Shown here piece after piece: positions 36,402 to 42,272 of a stretch of DNA of 42,272 nucleotides. Under the pieces are notes generated by a model. It saw only the letters and a list, made by a program, of their open reading frames with translations. It ran no database searches and was not told the origin of the DNA. The DNA is from Caryophanon latum (GTDB taxonomy: Bacteria; Bacillota; Bacilli; Bacillales_A; Planococcaceae). Each line of letters starts with the position of its first letter. Position 1 is the stretch's first letter. Location of the stretch: positions 1-42,272 of the forward strand of contig NZ_MATO01000011.1 in the NCBI RefSeq assembly GCF_001700325.1, read 5' to 3'. The translations under genes and the position numbers were made by a program.

Positions 36402-36823
36402 AAAAATGGTTATGTGCAGCACTTTTACTCGCAGGCTGCTCGCATACAGTAAGCGAGGACGACTTGCCACAAGCGCACGTCATCGTCGGAGGGAAAACGT
36501 ATGACACATCGATCGGCACGTATTGCTGGGACGAAGTGTGCGTCGATAAAGTGAGCCCAGACGAACAGCTACAACACGCTGAGCCCATCATTGTAAGCAG
36601 CGGGGAGCCGCTTAGCATACAGCTTGAAGGAGAAGAGCCGCCAACGAATATCGATGTATCACGGGTAAACGGAAATGACGTCCAAATCGTGCCACTCGAA
36701 CATGGGCAAATGACAGCGCCGATTGAACGAGGGAAATATACGTATAATTACCGAGCATCGTGGCTGGACGGTAACGTGTCGTACGGTGATATATCGTACG
36801 TGTTTGTAATTGAAGTGCAATGA
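36398..36823 (+). CDS. Predicted lipoprotein, unknown function
   Basis: 141 residues. A short lipoprotein signal peptide (MKKWLCAALLLAGCS) with lipobox LLAGC and lipidated Cys at about 14. The mature part begins with HTVSEDDLPQAHVIVGGKTY and includes a TYCWDEVCVDK cysteine pair, then a possible beta-sandwich. The ending NYRASWLDGNVSYGDISYVF is reminiscent of small Bacillus lipoproteins, but I do not recognise a named family. ATGA overlap with the upstream gene. Confidence 0.72.
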   Translation: MKKWLCAALLLAGCSHTVSEDDLPQAHVIVGGKTYDTSIGTYCWDEVCVDKVSPDEQLQHAEPIIVSSGEPLSIQLEGEEPPTNIDVSRVNGNDVQIVPLEHGQMTAPIERGKYTYNYRASWLDGNVSYGDISYVFVIEVQ

Positions 36824-36855
36824 GCTGTGTTACATGTAGCACGGCTTTTTTCAGG
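36822..36855 (+). terminator. Terminator of the 36006-36823 gene pair
   Basis: AGCTGTGTTAC and GTAGCACGGCT pair with G-U/mismatch tolerance around a tiny AT loop and are followed by TTTTTTC. Confidence 0.75.
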
Positions 36856-37079
36856 CTCATAAAAAATATTTTTTGTAACGAATGCATCATTTTATTGAAT
36901 CGCTTTGGCAATCATAATTATTTACGATCTAGTTTGTGCTTTTCGTATTAGGCGGTGCATGAAATGAAAAAGCTATATTACGATCGCATTATTTGCGGTA
37001 TGATGCATAGTATATTTGCAATACGTAGTGCAGTCGTGTCATCATTATGAAAAAGAGTATGTTCAAAGGAGGAAGGACG

Positions 37080-37769
37080 ATGAAGCGCAACTTGTTCATT
37101 TCACTTGCAGTCATTGTTTGTATGCTTGTGCTATTTCTTTACGTGTCGTTTAATGGTAATTTTATTACGAAATCAATGGCGATGAAAAAAATTGAGGAAT
37201 ACGTTATGACGACGTATGCGGGTAGCGATATTACTAAAGGAGATGCGAGTGGCTTTAATTTTAAAGACGCTAGCTATTACACGTATTACACAATTGATAA
37301 AAGAGAATACTCATTTTCAATTCGCGGTGCAATCGTGTTACAAGAACGCATTTATACAGATGTTGATTATAGCGCGCTTCACGAGGCACAAACAGCCGCC
37401 TTCACAAATAGTGGCACAGCATGGCTTCATGAGCAGCTAAAGCGAGCGAATGTGCCAGTCGAATCAGCGTATTATAGCGCATACGTGTTTAAAGACCTTG
37501 CTGATAATACAGCTGTATGGAAGCCAACGCTTAGTGACGAATTGCGCATCGTTGTCGATATTGAGCTAGCGTACACGAAACAAAGCGAAGAAGCCTTTTT
37601 ACAGCAAGCGACAAACATTCAGCAACTGTTAAATGCAAATGGCTTAACGTATACAGAGGCGGCCGTTTATGCACGACGCGACGTACGAAGCGGCAGCGAC
37701 ACGCATTCAGAAGTCGCATACACAACTGTGTTTACACCAACTACGAAACAATTAAATAGTATAAAATAA
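37080..37769 (+). CDS. Membrane-anchored protein of unknown function
   Basis: 229 residues from ATG at 37080, chosen for AAAGGAGGAAGG just upstream; the frame opens 11 codons earlier. The N-terminus has a basic start and one hydrophobic helix (LFISLAVIVCMLVLFLYVSF). The rest is an extracytoplasmic soluble domain with alternating Tyr-rich strands (DASYYTYYTIDKREY, SAYYSAYVFKD). It resembles in general form the YfjL-like small secreted proteins of Bacillus, but this is not a firm assignment. It stands alone between two terminators. Confidence 0.65.
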   Translation: MKRNLFISLAVIVCMLVLFLYVSFNGNFITKSMAMKKIEEYVMTTYAGSDITKGDASGFNFKDASYYTYYTIDKREYSFSIRGAIVLQERIYTDVDYSALHEAQTAAFTNSGTAWLHEQLKRANVPVESAYYSAYVFKDLADNTAVWKPTLSDELRIVVDIELAYTKQSEEAFLQQATNIQQLLNANGLTYTEAAVYARRDVRSGSDTHSEVAYTTVFTPTTKQLNSIK

Positions 37770-37772
37770 CGA

Positions 37773-37808
37773 CAAGTGCGGCTACGTTTTGTAGTCGTGC
37801 TTTTTTAT
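37773..37808 (+). terminator. Terminator after the 37080-37769 gene
   Basis: AAGTGCGGCTAC and GTAGTCGTGCTT pair (with G-U pairs) around GTTTT and are followed by a run of T. Confidence 0.85.
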
Positions 37809-37873
37809 GAGATAAACGCCTGTTGTTTTGTAGTCGAATCACTCCTATACTCATCATAAGGAGGTTGGACATA

Positions 37874-38287
37874 TTGGATCAGGACATTAACCTATTTTTA
37901 CGCGAAACGCTTGTCGGTGAAACGGTCGATGCGCTCCATTTTTGGTGGCCGGCACTTATGTTATCGACAGATCATAGCACCTATGATGACATTACGATTC
38001 GTCTAGAAGGTACATACATATTGACAGATGCAAACGGTGAACGCATTGTGCGCCGCGATGATTTCGGTCGCTTAGAGCATTTGTGTGCACTTGCACGTGA
38101 AAAAATTGCTTCGGCGTGCATCGTCGGCGATAATGATTTATCACTTCAGTTTGAATCAGGCATCACACTTTATCTGTTCGGTGACAACGGCTCATTTGAA
38201 GGGTGGCACGTTGAGGCGAAGTCAGACGAGCAATTTCGACTACTCGTTGCGGGTATTGGCAAGGAGCTAACATTTTTCAATGAATAA
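37874..38287 (+). CDS. Small cytoplasmic protein of unknown function
   Basis: 137 residues, acidic, no membrane segment. The start TTG at 37874 is preferred because AAGGAGG lies 9 bases upstream; the frame opens 17 codons earlier without a ribosome binding site. The sequence alternates short strands (VDALHFWWPALMLS, DDITIRLEGTYILTD, LSLQFESGITLYLFGD), as in small DUF proteins often linked to immunity proteins. I cannot name the family. No neighbouring toxin is seen. Confidence 0.65.
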   Translation: MDQDINLFLRETLVGETVDALHFWWPALMLSTDHSTYDDITIRLEGTYILTDANGERIVRRDDFGRLEHLCALAREKIASACIVGDNDLSLQFESGITLYLFGDNGSFEGWHVEAKSDEQFRLLVAGIGKELTFFNE

Positions 38288-38364
38288 TTTTTATAGGGCA
38301 TTTTCGTGACAATACAGCAAAAAAACGCTATAGTATAAGCAAATAAATGGAAAGAGGCGAACTT

Positions 38365-39120
38365 ATGTCAAGACTACAAAATAAAGCAGTCATTATTACA
38401 GGCGGTGCTGGCGGGATTGGTGCTGGCATGGCAAAAGCGATGGTAAAAGAAGGCGCTAACGTATTAATCGTTGACGTAAATGAAGAAGCGGGCGCAAAAG
38501 TATTAGCAGAGCTTCGCGAGTTTTCACCAAAAAGCGAATTTTTACAATTTGATTTAATGAAGCACGATGAGTTACATAAAATTGTCGACTTTGCTGTAGA
38601 GAAGTTCGGACGTTTAGACGTGCTTGTAAACAACGCACACGTATCACGCCAAATTATGTTTGAAGAAACGAAGCAAGAGCACTTCGATTTATCATTTGGC
38701 ACAGGCTTCTACCCGACGTTTTACTTAATGCAAGCAGCACTGCCACACTTAAAAGAAACAAAAGGTAACATCATTAACTTCGCATCAGGTGCCGGCATTT
38801 CTGGTCAAAAAACGCAAACAGCATACGCAGCAGCGAAGGAAGCAATTCGTGGCATGACGCGCGTTGTGGCGAACGAGGTTGCACAATACGGCGTAACGGT
38901 GAACATCATCTCACCAATGGCCATGACTGAAGGCGTAGAAAAATGGAAAGCGGCATTCCCAGATATGTACGAGGATACGTTATCAAAAGTGCCACTAGGT
39001 CGTTTCGGTGACCCAGAGCAAGACATCGGTCGCGTAGCTGTGTTTTTAGCATCAGAAGACAGCAAATACATGACAGGTCAAACGTTTATGGTTGACGGCG
39101 GCGTGAATATGCGTCCGTAA
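38365..39120 (+). CDS. Short-chain dehydrogenase/reductase
   Basis: 251 residues from ATG at 38365 with AAAGAGG upstream. A classical SDR that oxidises or reduces a carbonyl or alcohol with NAD(P). The cofactor motif is TGGAGGIGAG (about residues 12-21), the NNAH motif (VLVNNAHVSR) is a variant of NNAG, and the catalytic Ser (NFASGAGIS) and Tyr-x3-Lys (YAAAK, about 150-154) are intact. The ending MTGQTFMVDGGVNMRP is typical. The substrate is unknown, and the gene is not adjacent to a recognisable pathway. Confidence 0.92.
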   Translation: MSRLQNKAVIITGGAGGIGAGMAKAMVKEGANVLIVDVNEEAGAKVLAELREFSPKSEFLQFDLMKHDELHKIVDFAVEKFGRLDVLVNNAHVSRQIMFEETKQEHFDLSFGTGFYPTFYLMQAALPHLKETKGNIINFASGAGISGQKTQTAYAAAKEAIRGMTRVVANEVAQYGVTVNIISPMAMTEGVEKWKAAFPDMYEDTLSKVPLGRFGDPEQDIGRVAVFLASEDSKYMTGQTFMVDGGVNMRP

Positions 39121-39123
39121 TAT

Positions 39124-39164
39124 AAAAAGACCCACCTTACATTTTCAGTAAGGCGGGTCTTTTT
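39124..39164. terminator. Bidirectional terminator between the dehydrogenase and HEPN genes
   Basis: AAAAAGACCCACCTTAC (39124-39140) pairs with GTAAGGCGGGTCTTTTT (39148-39164) with one mismatch. A and T runs on both sides serve both converging genes. Confidence 0.92.
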
Positions 39165-39715
39165 TAATTTGCAATTTTTGTCTTATGTTTAATGAGCGTT
39201 ACTTTGAAATTGCTTAGTAAATATAATGTTAAACGCAATAAAGACTTAACATTTTCAAAAGTAGCAAATTTCTCTAAATCACCATGAAAAATAGGGTTTC
39301 GAACATGTTGATATAAATAACTAAGCTCTAAAAGTTCATTTAAACATTTATTAGGATTCGGTGACAATTTCATAAACGTATCTATTTTCTCTGCAAAACA
39401 TAGCCATTTATGCGAATTGTCATTTTCATTCGGAGTTGTCATCGGAATGTTATATGCCTTCAGCAATTCGTTAATGATACTTTCAGCTAAACGAATTAAC
39501 GCGAAAAATTTTAAATCATTGCTCGAAGTTTTAAATGCTTCTTCGACAGTATCAATTAAGCGAGCAAACCTTTCATAATTAGTCGGATCTATCTTATGTT
39601 TAGGAAATACTTTTGGCGCAGTATAAATAGTGCGAGGTGAAGTAGCACTTTTACGTAATACAAGCTCCTTTTGAAGTAATGAAGATTGAGATAAAACTAA
39701 TAGATTTTTGTACAT
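39164..39715 (-). CDS. HEPN-domain protein, candidate RNase toxin
   Basis: 183 residues, mostly helical. The C-terminal part contains VRNPIFHGDLEKF, in which Arg139-Asn140-x3-His144 fits the R-N-x3-H (R-x4-6-H) active site of HEPN ribonucleases. A long helix before it (FFALIRLAESIINELLKAY) and one after (ENVKSLLRLTLYLL) fit the four-helix HEPN fold. HEPN proteins act as toxins or defence RNases. No nucleotidyltransferase partner (as in HEPN-MNT) is nearby. ATG follows CTCAGGAGGAATTTATC. The promoter carries two copies of an element also found at the HicB-like gene. Family placement is by motif only. Confidence 0.68.
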   Translation of the reverse strand: MYKNLLVLSQSSLLQKELVLRKSATSPRTIYTAPKVFPKHKIDPTNYERFARLIDTVEEAFKTSSNDLKFFALIRLAESIINELLKAYNIPMTTPNENDNSHKWLCFAEKIDTFMKLSPNPNKCLNELLELSYLYQHVRNPIFHGDLEKFATFENVKSLLRLTLYLLSNFKVTLIKHKTKIAN

Positions 39716-39772
39716 GATAAATTCCTCCTGAGTGATTGATTAGTTAATAATACATATCTAGGTGCAGAATCT

Positions 39773-39835
39773 AACACGTGTTATAGTACGTGTTTGTTGT
39801 ACCTTTATTATTACACGTGTAATAGCACGTGTCAA
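39773..39835 (-). promoter_or_regulatory. HEPN gene promoter with two 22-bp CACGTG elements
   Basis: Minus-strand TTGACA (39835-39830), a 17-base spacer and AATAAT (39812-39807) form a near-consensus promoter. Element 1 (39812-39833) lies on the spacer and includes the 16-bp perfect palindrome TATTACACGTGTAATA (39809-39824). Element 2 (39773-39794) starts just after the predicted transcription start and includes TAACACGTGTTA (39772-39783). Each element is two ACGTG sites with centres 12 bases apart. The two elements agree at 18 of 22 positions. This arrangement should repress the gene when bound. Confidence 0.75.
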
Positions 39836-39880
39836 ATGATTTATTGAAATTTATTAGGCATGAGACGAAAAAAAATCAAA

Positions 39881-39920
39881 TCTGTTGATTAGCTACTTTT
39901 TTACAGTGGAATCGCTTGTT
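39881..39920 (+). repeat. Direct repeat, first copy
   Basis: Begins TCTGTTGATTAGCTA and continues ACAGTGGAATCG. A second copy with the same landmarks is at 40114-40153. It is followed by GCAAAGAGACTG and GAGGAAGGCA, which look like decayed blocks of the repeat at 33945-34135. The pair brackets the 506-base gap between the HEPN and HicB-like genes and suggests remnants of the intergenic repeat family. Confidence 0.55.
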
Positions 39921-40056
39921 TTGAACAGCAAAACTGGAATCATTTCTGAATGATTGTAGCAGGAAACATGCAAAGAGACTGTTCGAGGAAGGCAATTTTC
40001 ATAACTAACATCGTGTTTGCGACTATGATCAATTAAGCTTATGTTTTAAATATAAA

Positions 40057-40090
40057 AACCCTTCCAACAAAAATAATTGTCGGAAGGGTT
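40057..40090 (-). terminator. Terminator downstream of the HicB-like gene
   Basis: AACCCTTCC (40057-40065)/GGAAGGGTT (40082-40090) with inner ACAA/TTGT pairs. On the minus strand TTTTTATATTT follows. Confidence 0.8.
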
Positions 40091-40113
40091 ATATAAGATG
40101 TAAGTTTTCCAGG

Positions 40114-40153
40114 TCTGTTGATTAGCTATTTATATACAGTGGAATCGGCTGTT
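40114..40153 (+). repeat. Direct repeat, second copy
   Basis: TCTGTTGATTAGCTA and ACAGTGGAATCG are shared with 39881-39920, differing mainly in the T-rich middle. The downstream sequence GATAATCAACACGCTTG (around 40193-40210) resembles CTAATCAACAAGCTTG near the window start, so this copy is also related to the repeat family. Confidence 0.5.
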
Positions 40154-40221
40154 ATTAGCAACCATTTGGAAATAAATGCTGCATGTTAATAGATAATCAA
40201 CACGCTTGTAAGTTTTCGTTA

Positions 40222-40656
40222 CTAATTATATGAAGAAGGATCATCAGGATGTAATTGTTCTTTTAATGCATTTTGCAAAACAAGTGAAAAATTAATGTTT
40301 TCTTGTTCAGCAGCATCATTTAACCATTTTGGAATAGTTAATGTTTTTTTCACTGAAGCTTGCTTAATTTTTGAGCGAGCAATTGCCATATTTATGCGTA
40401 ACAAAATAGGAACTTCATTTTCTTCTAAACTTAAATCTTTGAGAGATGTAGGAACAGGTAAAGGTTCATTTAAGCTTTCCAATGTAAAAATATGCAAGGC
40501 TAATGCTTGTTCAGCATCTTTATATAGTACATTTTCTTCTTTTTTTTCTTGAATAAATACATTTGGAAAATCTGGAATTCGTACATGTATTTGCCCGTCA
40601 TCTAGGAATGAAAGTACTGCTAAATAATTGTATATGTTAGGCAGTTTCGTACTCAT
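40222..40656 (-). CDS. HicB-like protein without an obvious HicA partner
   Basis: 144 residues from ATG at 40656 (GAAAGAGG upstream; the frame opens 13 codons earlier). The N-terminal part (about 8-70) matches the HicB partial-RNase-H fold, with YLAVLSFLDDGQIHVRIPDFP and then DAEQALALHIFTLE. The C-terminal part (103-135: SVKKTLTIPKWLNDAAEQ, then SLVLQNALKEQL) is a ribbon-helix-helix of the HicB type, so it should bind DNA. HicB proteins normally neutralise HicA and repress their own operon. No canonical hicA is adjacent. Its promoter shares an operator with the HEPN gene. Confidence 0.8.
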   Translation of the reverse strand: MSTKLPNIYNYLAVLSFLDDGQIHVRIPDFPNVFIQEKKEENVLYKDAEQALALHIFTLESLNEPLPVPTSLKDLSLEENEVPILLRINMAIARSKIKQASVKKTLTIPKWLNDAAEQENINFSLVLQNALKEQLHPDDPSSYN

Positions 40657-40683
40657 AATAAAAACCTCTTTCATAAACTTCTT

Positions 40684-40719
40684 TATACGTATCATAACAC
40701 GTGTTTTTTATGTGTGCAA
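40684..40719 (-). promoter_or_regulatory. HicB-like gene promoter with one 22-bp CACGTG element
   Basis: Minus-strand TTGCAC (40719-40714), 17 bases and TATGAT (40696-40691) form the likely promoter. The palindrome AACACGTGTT (40696-40705) lies in the spacer, and a second site ATACGTAT (40685-40692) overlaps the -10, with centres 12 bases apart. Read on the minus strand the element agrees with each of the HEPN-promoter elements at most positions, beginning with the identical AACACGTGTTAT of element 2. Confidence 0.72.
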
Positions 40720-40722
40720 TAT

Positions 40723-40757
40723 AAAAACCTCTTTCCGATTATGCAAAGAGGTTTTTT
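40723..40757. terminator. Bidirectional terminator-like hairpin upstream of the HicB-like gene
   Basis: AAAAACCTCTTT (40723-40734)/AAAGAGGTTTTT (40745-40756), a perfect 12-bp stem with T-runs in both directions. It insulates the HicB-like gene from leftward transcription. Between 40758 and 40927 I see only AT-rich sequence. Confidence 0.85.
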
Positions 40758-40927
40758 ATAGCTTATGAAATTTTGATAATAGGAGGGCTACTGTTAACTG
40801 GAAAGAATCTTTTACATGTTTTTTAGAGGATTGTTAGTATTTATGTAAATAATATAGCTTTTTCAACAAGTAGTTCAGTTCATCATTTAATACAAATTTT
40901 ATTCTCATATTTATCAACTAACTATAG

Positions 40928-40962
40928 GTGTTGAATGGAACTACATTAATCCCATTCAACAC
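40928..40962 (-). terminator. Hairpin after the 73-residue protein gene
   Basis: GTGTTGAATGG (40928-40938)/CCATTCAACAC (40952-40962), a perfect 11-bp stem 8 bases beyond the stop codon. There is no minus-strand T-run, so termination is uncertain. Confidence 0.5.
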
Positions 40963-40969
40963 TATTTAG

Positions 40970-41191
40970 TTAAACAATTAAAACTTTTTTCACGTTTTCA
41001 ATAGACAACGGTTGTAATGTACAAGGCGGTTTAGAATCGTGCTTGTAACTACGAGCATTATCGTATACGGCGAACAAACGCCAACCGTGATCTAAGAGTA
41101 TCTGTTCTAACTTCTCGTCCGAATATTCTATGTATGGCTCGTATACGATAGATACAGTAGTTTCTTCTAGAGTGTAGTTGATATTGGCCAT
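40970..41191 (-). CDS. Small protein of unknown function (73 residues)
   Basis: ATG with a strong AGGAGGG seven bases upstream. The sequence has an N-terminal strand region (NYTLEETTVSIVYEPYIEY), a helix ending in LEQILLDHGWRLF, then AVYDNARSYKH, CTLQPLSIENVKKVL. The helix-GW-strand-strand-helix order distantly recalls HicA-type dsRBD toxins, and the gene is upstream of the HicB-like gene on the same strand. However, the key GSHH histidine segment is missing and a terminator lies between them. I do not assign a function. Confidence 0.65.
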   Translation of the reverse strand: MANINYTLEETTVSIVYEPYIEYSDEKLEQILLDHGWRLFAVYDNARSYKHDSKPPCTLQPLSIENVKKVLIV

Positions 41192-41277
41192 GAGAGAGCC
41201 CTCCTATTATATATTAAATTGGTGTTTCCAAATACTAATTATATTTCAAGTAAATTCTAAAATCAAATAAATATTTA

Positions 41278-41682
41278 CTATTCATTCAATTCGGATAATT
41301 TAAATGCATTAACAATCCCTAACTTCTTACAAGCATGTTCCCACGCCTCCAGATCGACGGTTTCTTCAAAGTAAAACACACTTTGCTTTGGCACATCATT
41401 TAATAGTTTGCGATAAAACACTTTAAATAATGGCTTGTCCCAATAGCTTTCGTCAGCAGTAATGCGGTCACGGCGGCTAAAAGGGCGCACTTCTTCCTCC
41501 TTCAAATACGTACAATTCATTCCTTCGATACGCACGTAACAAATACGCGTATAAATCGGCTTGCCATTTGGATGTTTTTCGTAACGAAGTGTGACGCGGT
41601 AATGCTGCTTTTGTGTTGTTGATGGAACAGCCATTTCTTTCATAGTACGCTCATCTAATAATTGTTTTAATGAAAACGTCAT
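41278..41682 (-). CDS. Cytoplasmic protein of unknown function (134 residues)
   Basis: ATG at 41682 after AAAAAAGGAGGGATTGTAC; the frame opens 8 codons earlier. No membrane segment, rich in charged residues. Strand-rich centre: HYRVTLRYEKHPNGKP, IYTRICYVRIEGMNCTYL, then RRDRITADESYWDKPLF, ending in a helix (EAWEHACKKLGIVNAFKL). I do not recognise a family. It lies 86 bases upstream of the 73-residue gene in the same direction, so the two may share a transcript. Confidence 0.7.
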   Translation of the reverse strand: MTFSLKQLLDERTMKEMAVPSTTQKQHYRVTLRYEKHPNGKPIYTRICYVRIEGMNCTYLKEEEVRPFSRRDRITADESYWDKPLFKVFYRKLLNDVPKQSVFYFEETVDLEAWEHACKKLGIVNAFKLSELNE

Positions 41683-41810
41683 GTACAATCCCTCCTTTTT
41701 TAACATATTCTGTGCGATTGAGTTAAATCCCTTTTTATTATATGTGGATATAGAATGTGATTAATTTTAGTTATATAATGGTAATTAATTAAACGGTAAA
41801 GGGTGGTTTC

Positions 41811-42242
41811 ATGAAATTTGCAAAAATGTTTTTGTTATTGTTGCTTCTCATTGCTACGTGTAATACGAATGTAGTGAATGCGACAACTATGCCAACGATT
41901 GGTGAGGCACAGTTTTCAAATAGTGCTACGTTTAGTCCAGATGATGCATTTTTAGCGACAGGTGTGTCTAATGAGACGACGATTTGGCATGCGAAGTCTT
42001 TAGAAAAAATTCAAACGTTTCAAAATGTAGGTGCGGATCAAGCGTTATTTTTCGATAAGCAAGGATACTATTTGTATGCATTGTCAGACAATCAATTGTC
42101 AGCGATTCATTTTGAAAGCGGTGAAGTAACATATCAATTTGCTTCTCCATCTAGAAGCTTTACAGATGCCGTATTGAATGACGATGATGATGTCATTTAC
42201 GTCGTAGAAGGCGTTACACTTTATTACATATATATAAGGTGA
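41811..42242 (+). CDS. Secreted beta-propeller-like protein, possibly truncated
   Basis: 143 residues. A signal peptide (MKFAKMFLLLLLLIATC) is followed by WD40/YncE-like repeats: FSNSATFSPDDAFLATG, TIWHAKSLEKIQTF, DKQGYYLYAL, QLSAIHFESGEVTYQF. Only about two to three blades are present, fewer than the six to eight of a closed propeller, and the reading frame ends in TLYYIYIR next to the window edge. A frameshift or early stop near 42220 is possible, with the remaining blades to the right. The start is ATG after AAAGGGTGG. Confidence 0.6.
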   Translation: MKFAKMFLLLLLLIATCNTNVVNATTMPTIGEAQFSNSATFSPDDAFLATGVSNETTIWHAKSLEKIQTFQNVGADQALFFDKQGYYLYALSDNQLSAIHFESGEVTYQFASPSRSFTDAVLNDDDDVIYVVEGVTLYYIYIR

Positions 42243-42272
42243 TTAATATTTAGATTTAAATCCTTTTTCTTC

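Noticed and set aside
39164-39715. HEPN-MNT type toxin-antitoxin system
   Set aside because: No nucleotidyltransferase (GSx10DxD) protein is encoded next to the HEPN gene, so the classical pairing does not apply.
1-42272. CRISPR arrays, tRNA or rRNA genes, transposase genes
   Set aside because: I saw no regularly spaced identical repeats, tRNA-like cloverleaf segments, rRNA sequence or recognisable transposase in either strand.

Overview
The window looks like a chromosomal segment of a low-GC Gram-positive of the Bacillales, most likely the Lysinibacillus/Solibacillus/Kurthia group. The grounds are AGGAGG ribosome binding sites before almost every gene, Bacillus-type intergenic repeats ending in AGCGAGCCGCMATACGCG, a FadF-like ETF:menaquinone oxidoreductase, and many short secreted proteins of Firmicute character. 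The taxonomic call is inferred from style, not from a marker gene.

Region 1 (63-25536) is a 24-kb catabolic locus. Eighteen minus-strand genes diverge from a LysR regulator (24619-25494). Terminator-like hairpins divide it into three transcripts. Transcript A (24363-17522) encodes a membrane Fe-S ETF:quinone oxidoreductase homologue, a thiamine-diphosphate enzyme and a TctCBA transporter. Transcript B (17131-6517) encodes ETF beta/alpha, a CaiB-type CoA-transferase, an HMG-CoA-lyase-like enzyme, an acyl-CoA dehydrogenase, a crotonase, an MmgE/PrpD protein, an FAH-family hydrolase, gentisate 1,2-dioxygenase and a 3-hydroxybenzoate 6-hydroxylase-like flavoprotein. Transcript C (6346-106) encodes a second CoA-transferase/HMG-CoA-lyase pair, a divergent aconitase and a benzaldehyde-type aldehyde dehydrogenase. 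Two processes seem joined: a gentisate route for an aromatic acid, possibly fed by decarboxylation to an aldehyde and its oxidation, and a CoA-dependent oxidation, hydration and retro-aldol/Claisen-type cleavage of a carboxylic acid imported by TctABC, with electrons passing through ETF and the Fe-S protein to menaquinone. The substrate of the second branch cannot be read from sequence.

Region 2 (25540-26340) has no convincing protein gene. It holds many inverted repeats, a very long minus-strand terminator hairpin, and a compact plus-strand promoter-terminator pair. It is a candidate for undescribed structured or small RNAs.

Region 3 (26310-32817) has a small membrane-anchored unknown and three methyl-accepting chemotaxis proteins with three different sensor architectures.

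Region 4 (33126-35773) is ahpC and ahpF, separated by a genome-type intergenic repeat. Region 5 (36006-39164) has small secreted or membrane proteins and a short-chain dehydrogenase.

Region 6 (39164-41682) is the most intriguing. A HEPN-domain protein and an orphan HicB-like protein lie about 500 bp apart as separate genes. Three copies of a 22-bp CACGTG-centred bipartite element sit on their predicted promoters, two at the HEPN gene and one at the HicB-like gene. This suggests an unconventional toxin-antitoxin or immunity pair. The window ends in a short secreted beta-propeller-like protein that may be a fragment.
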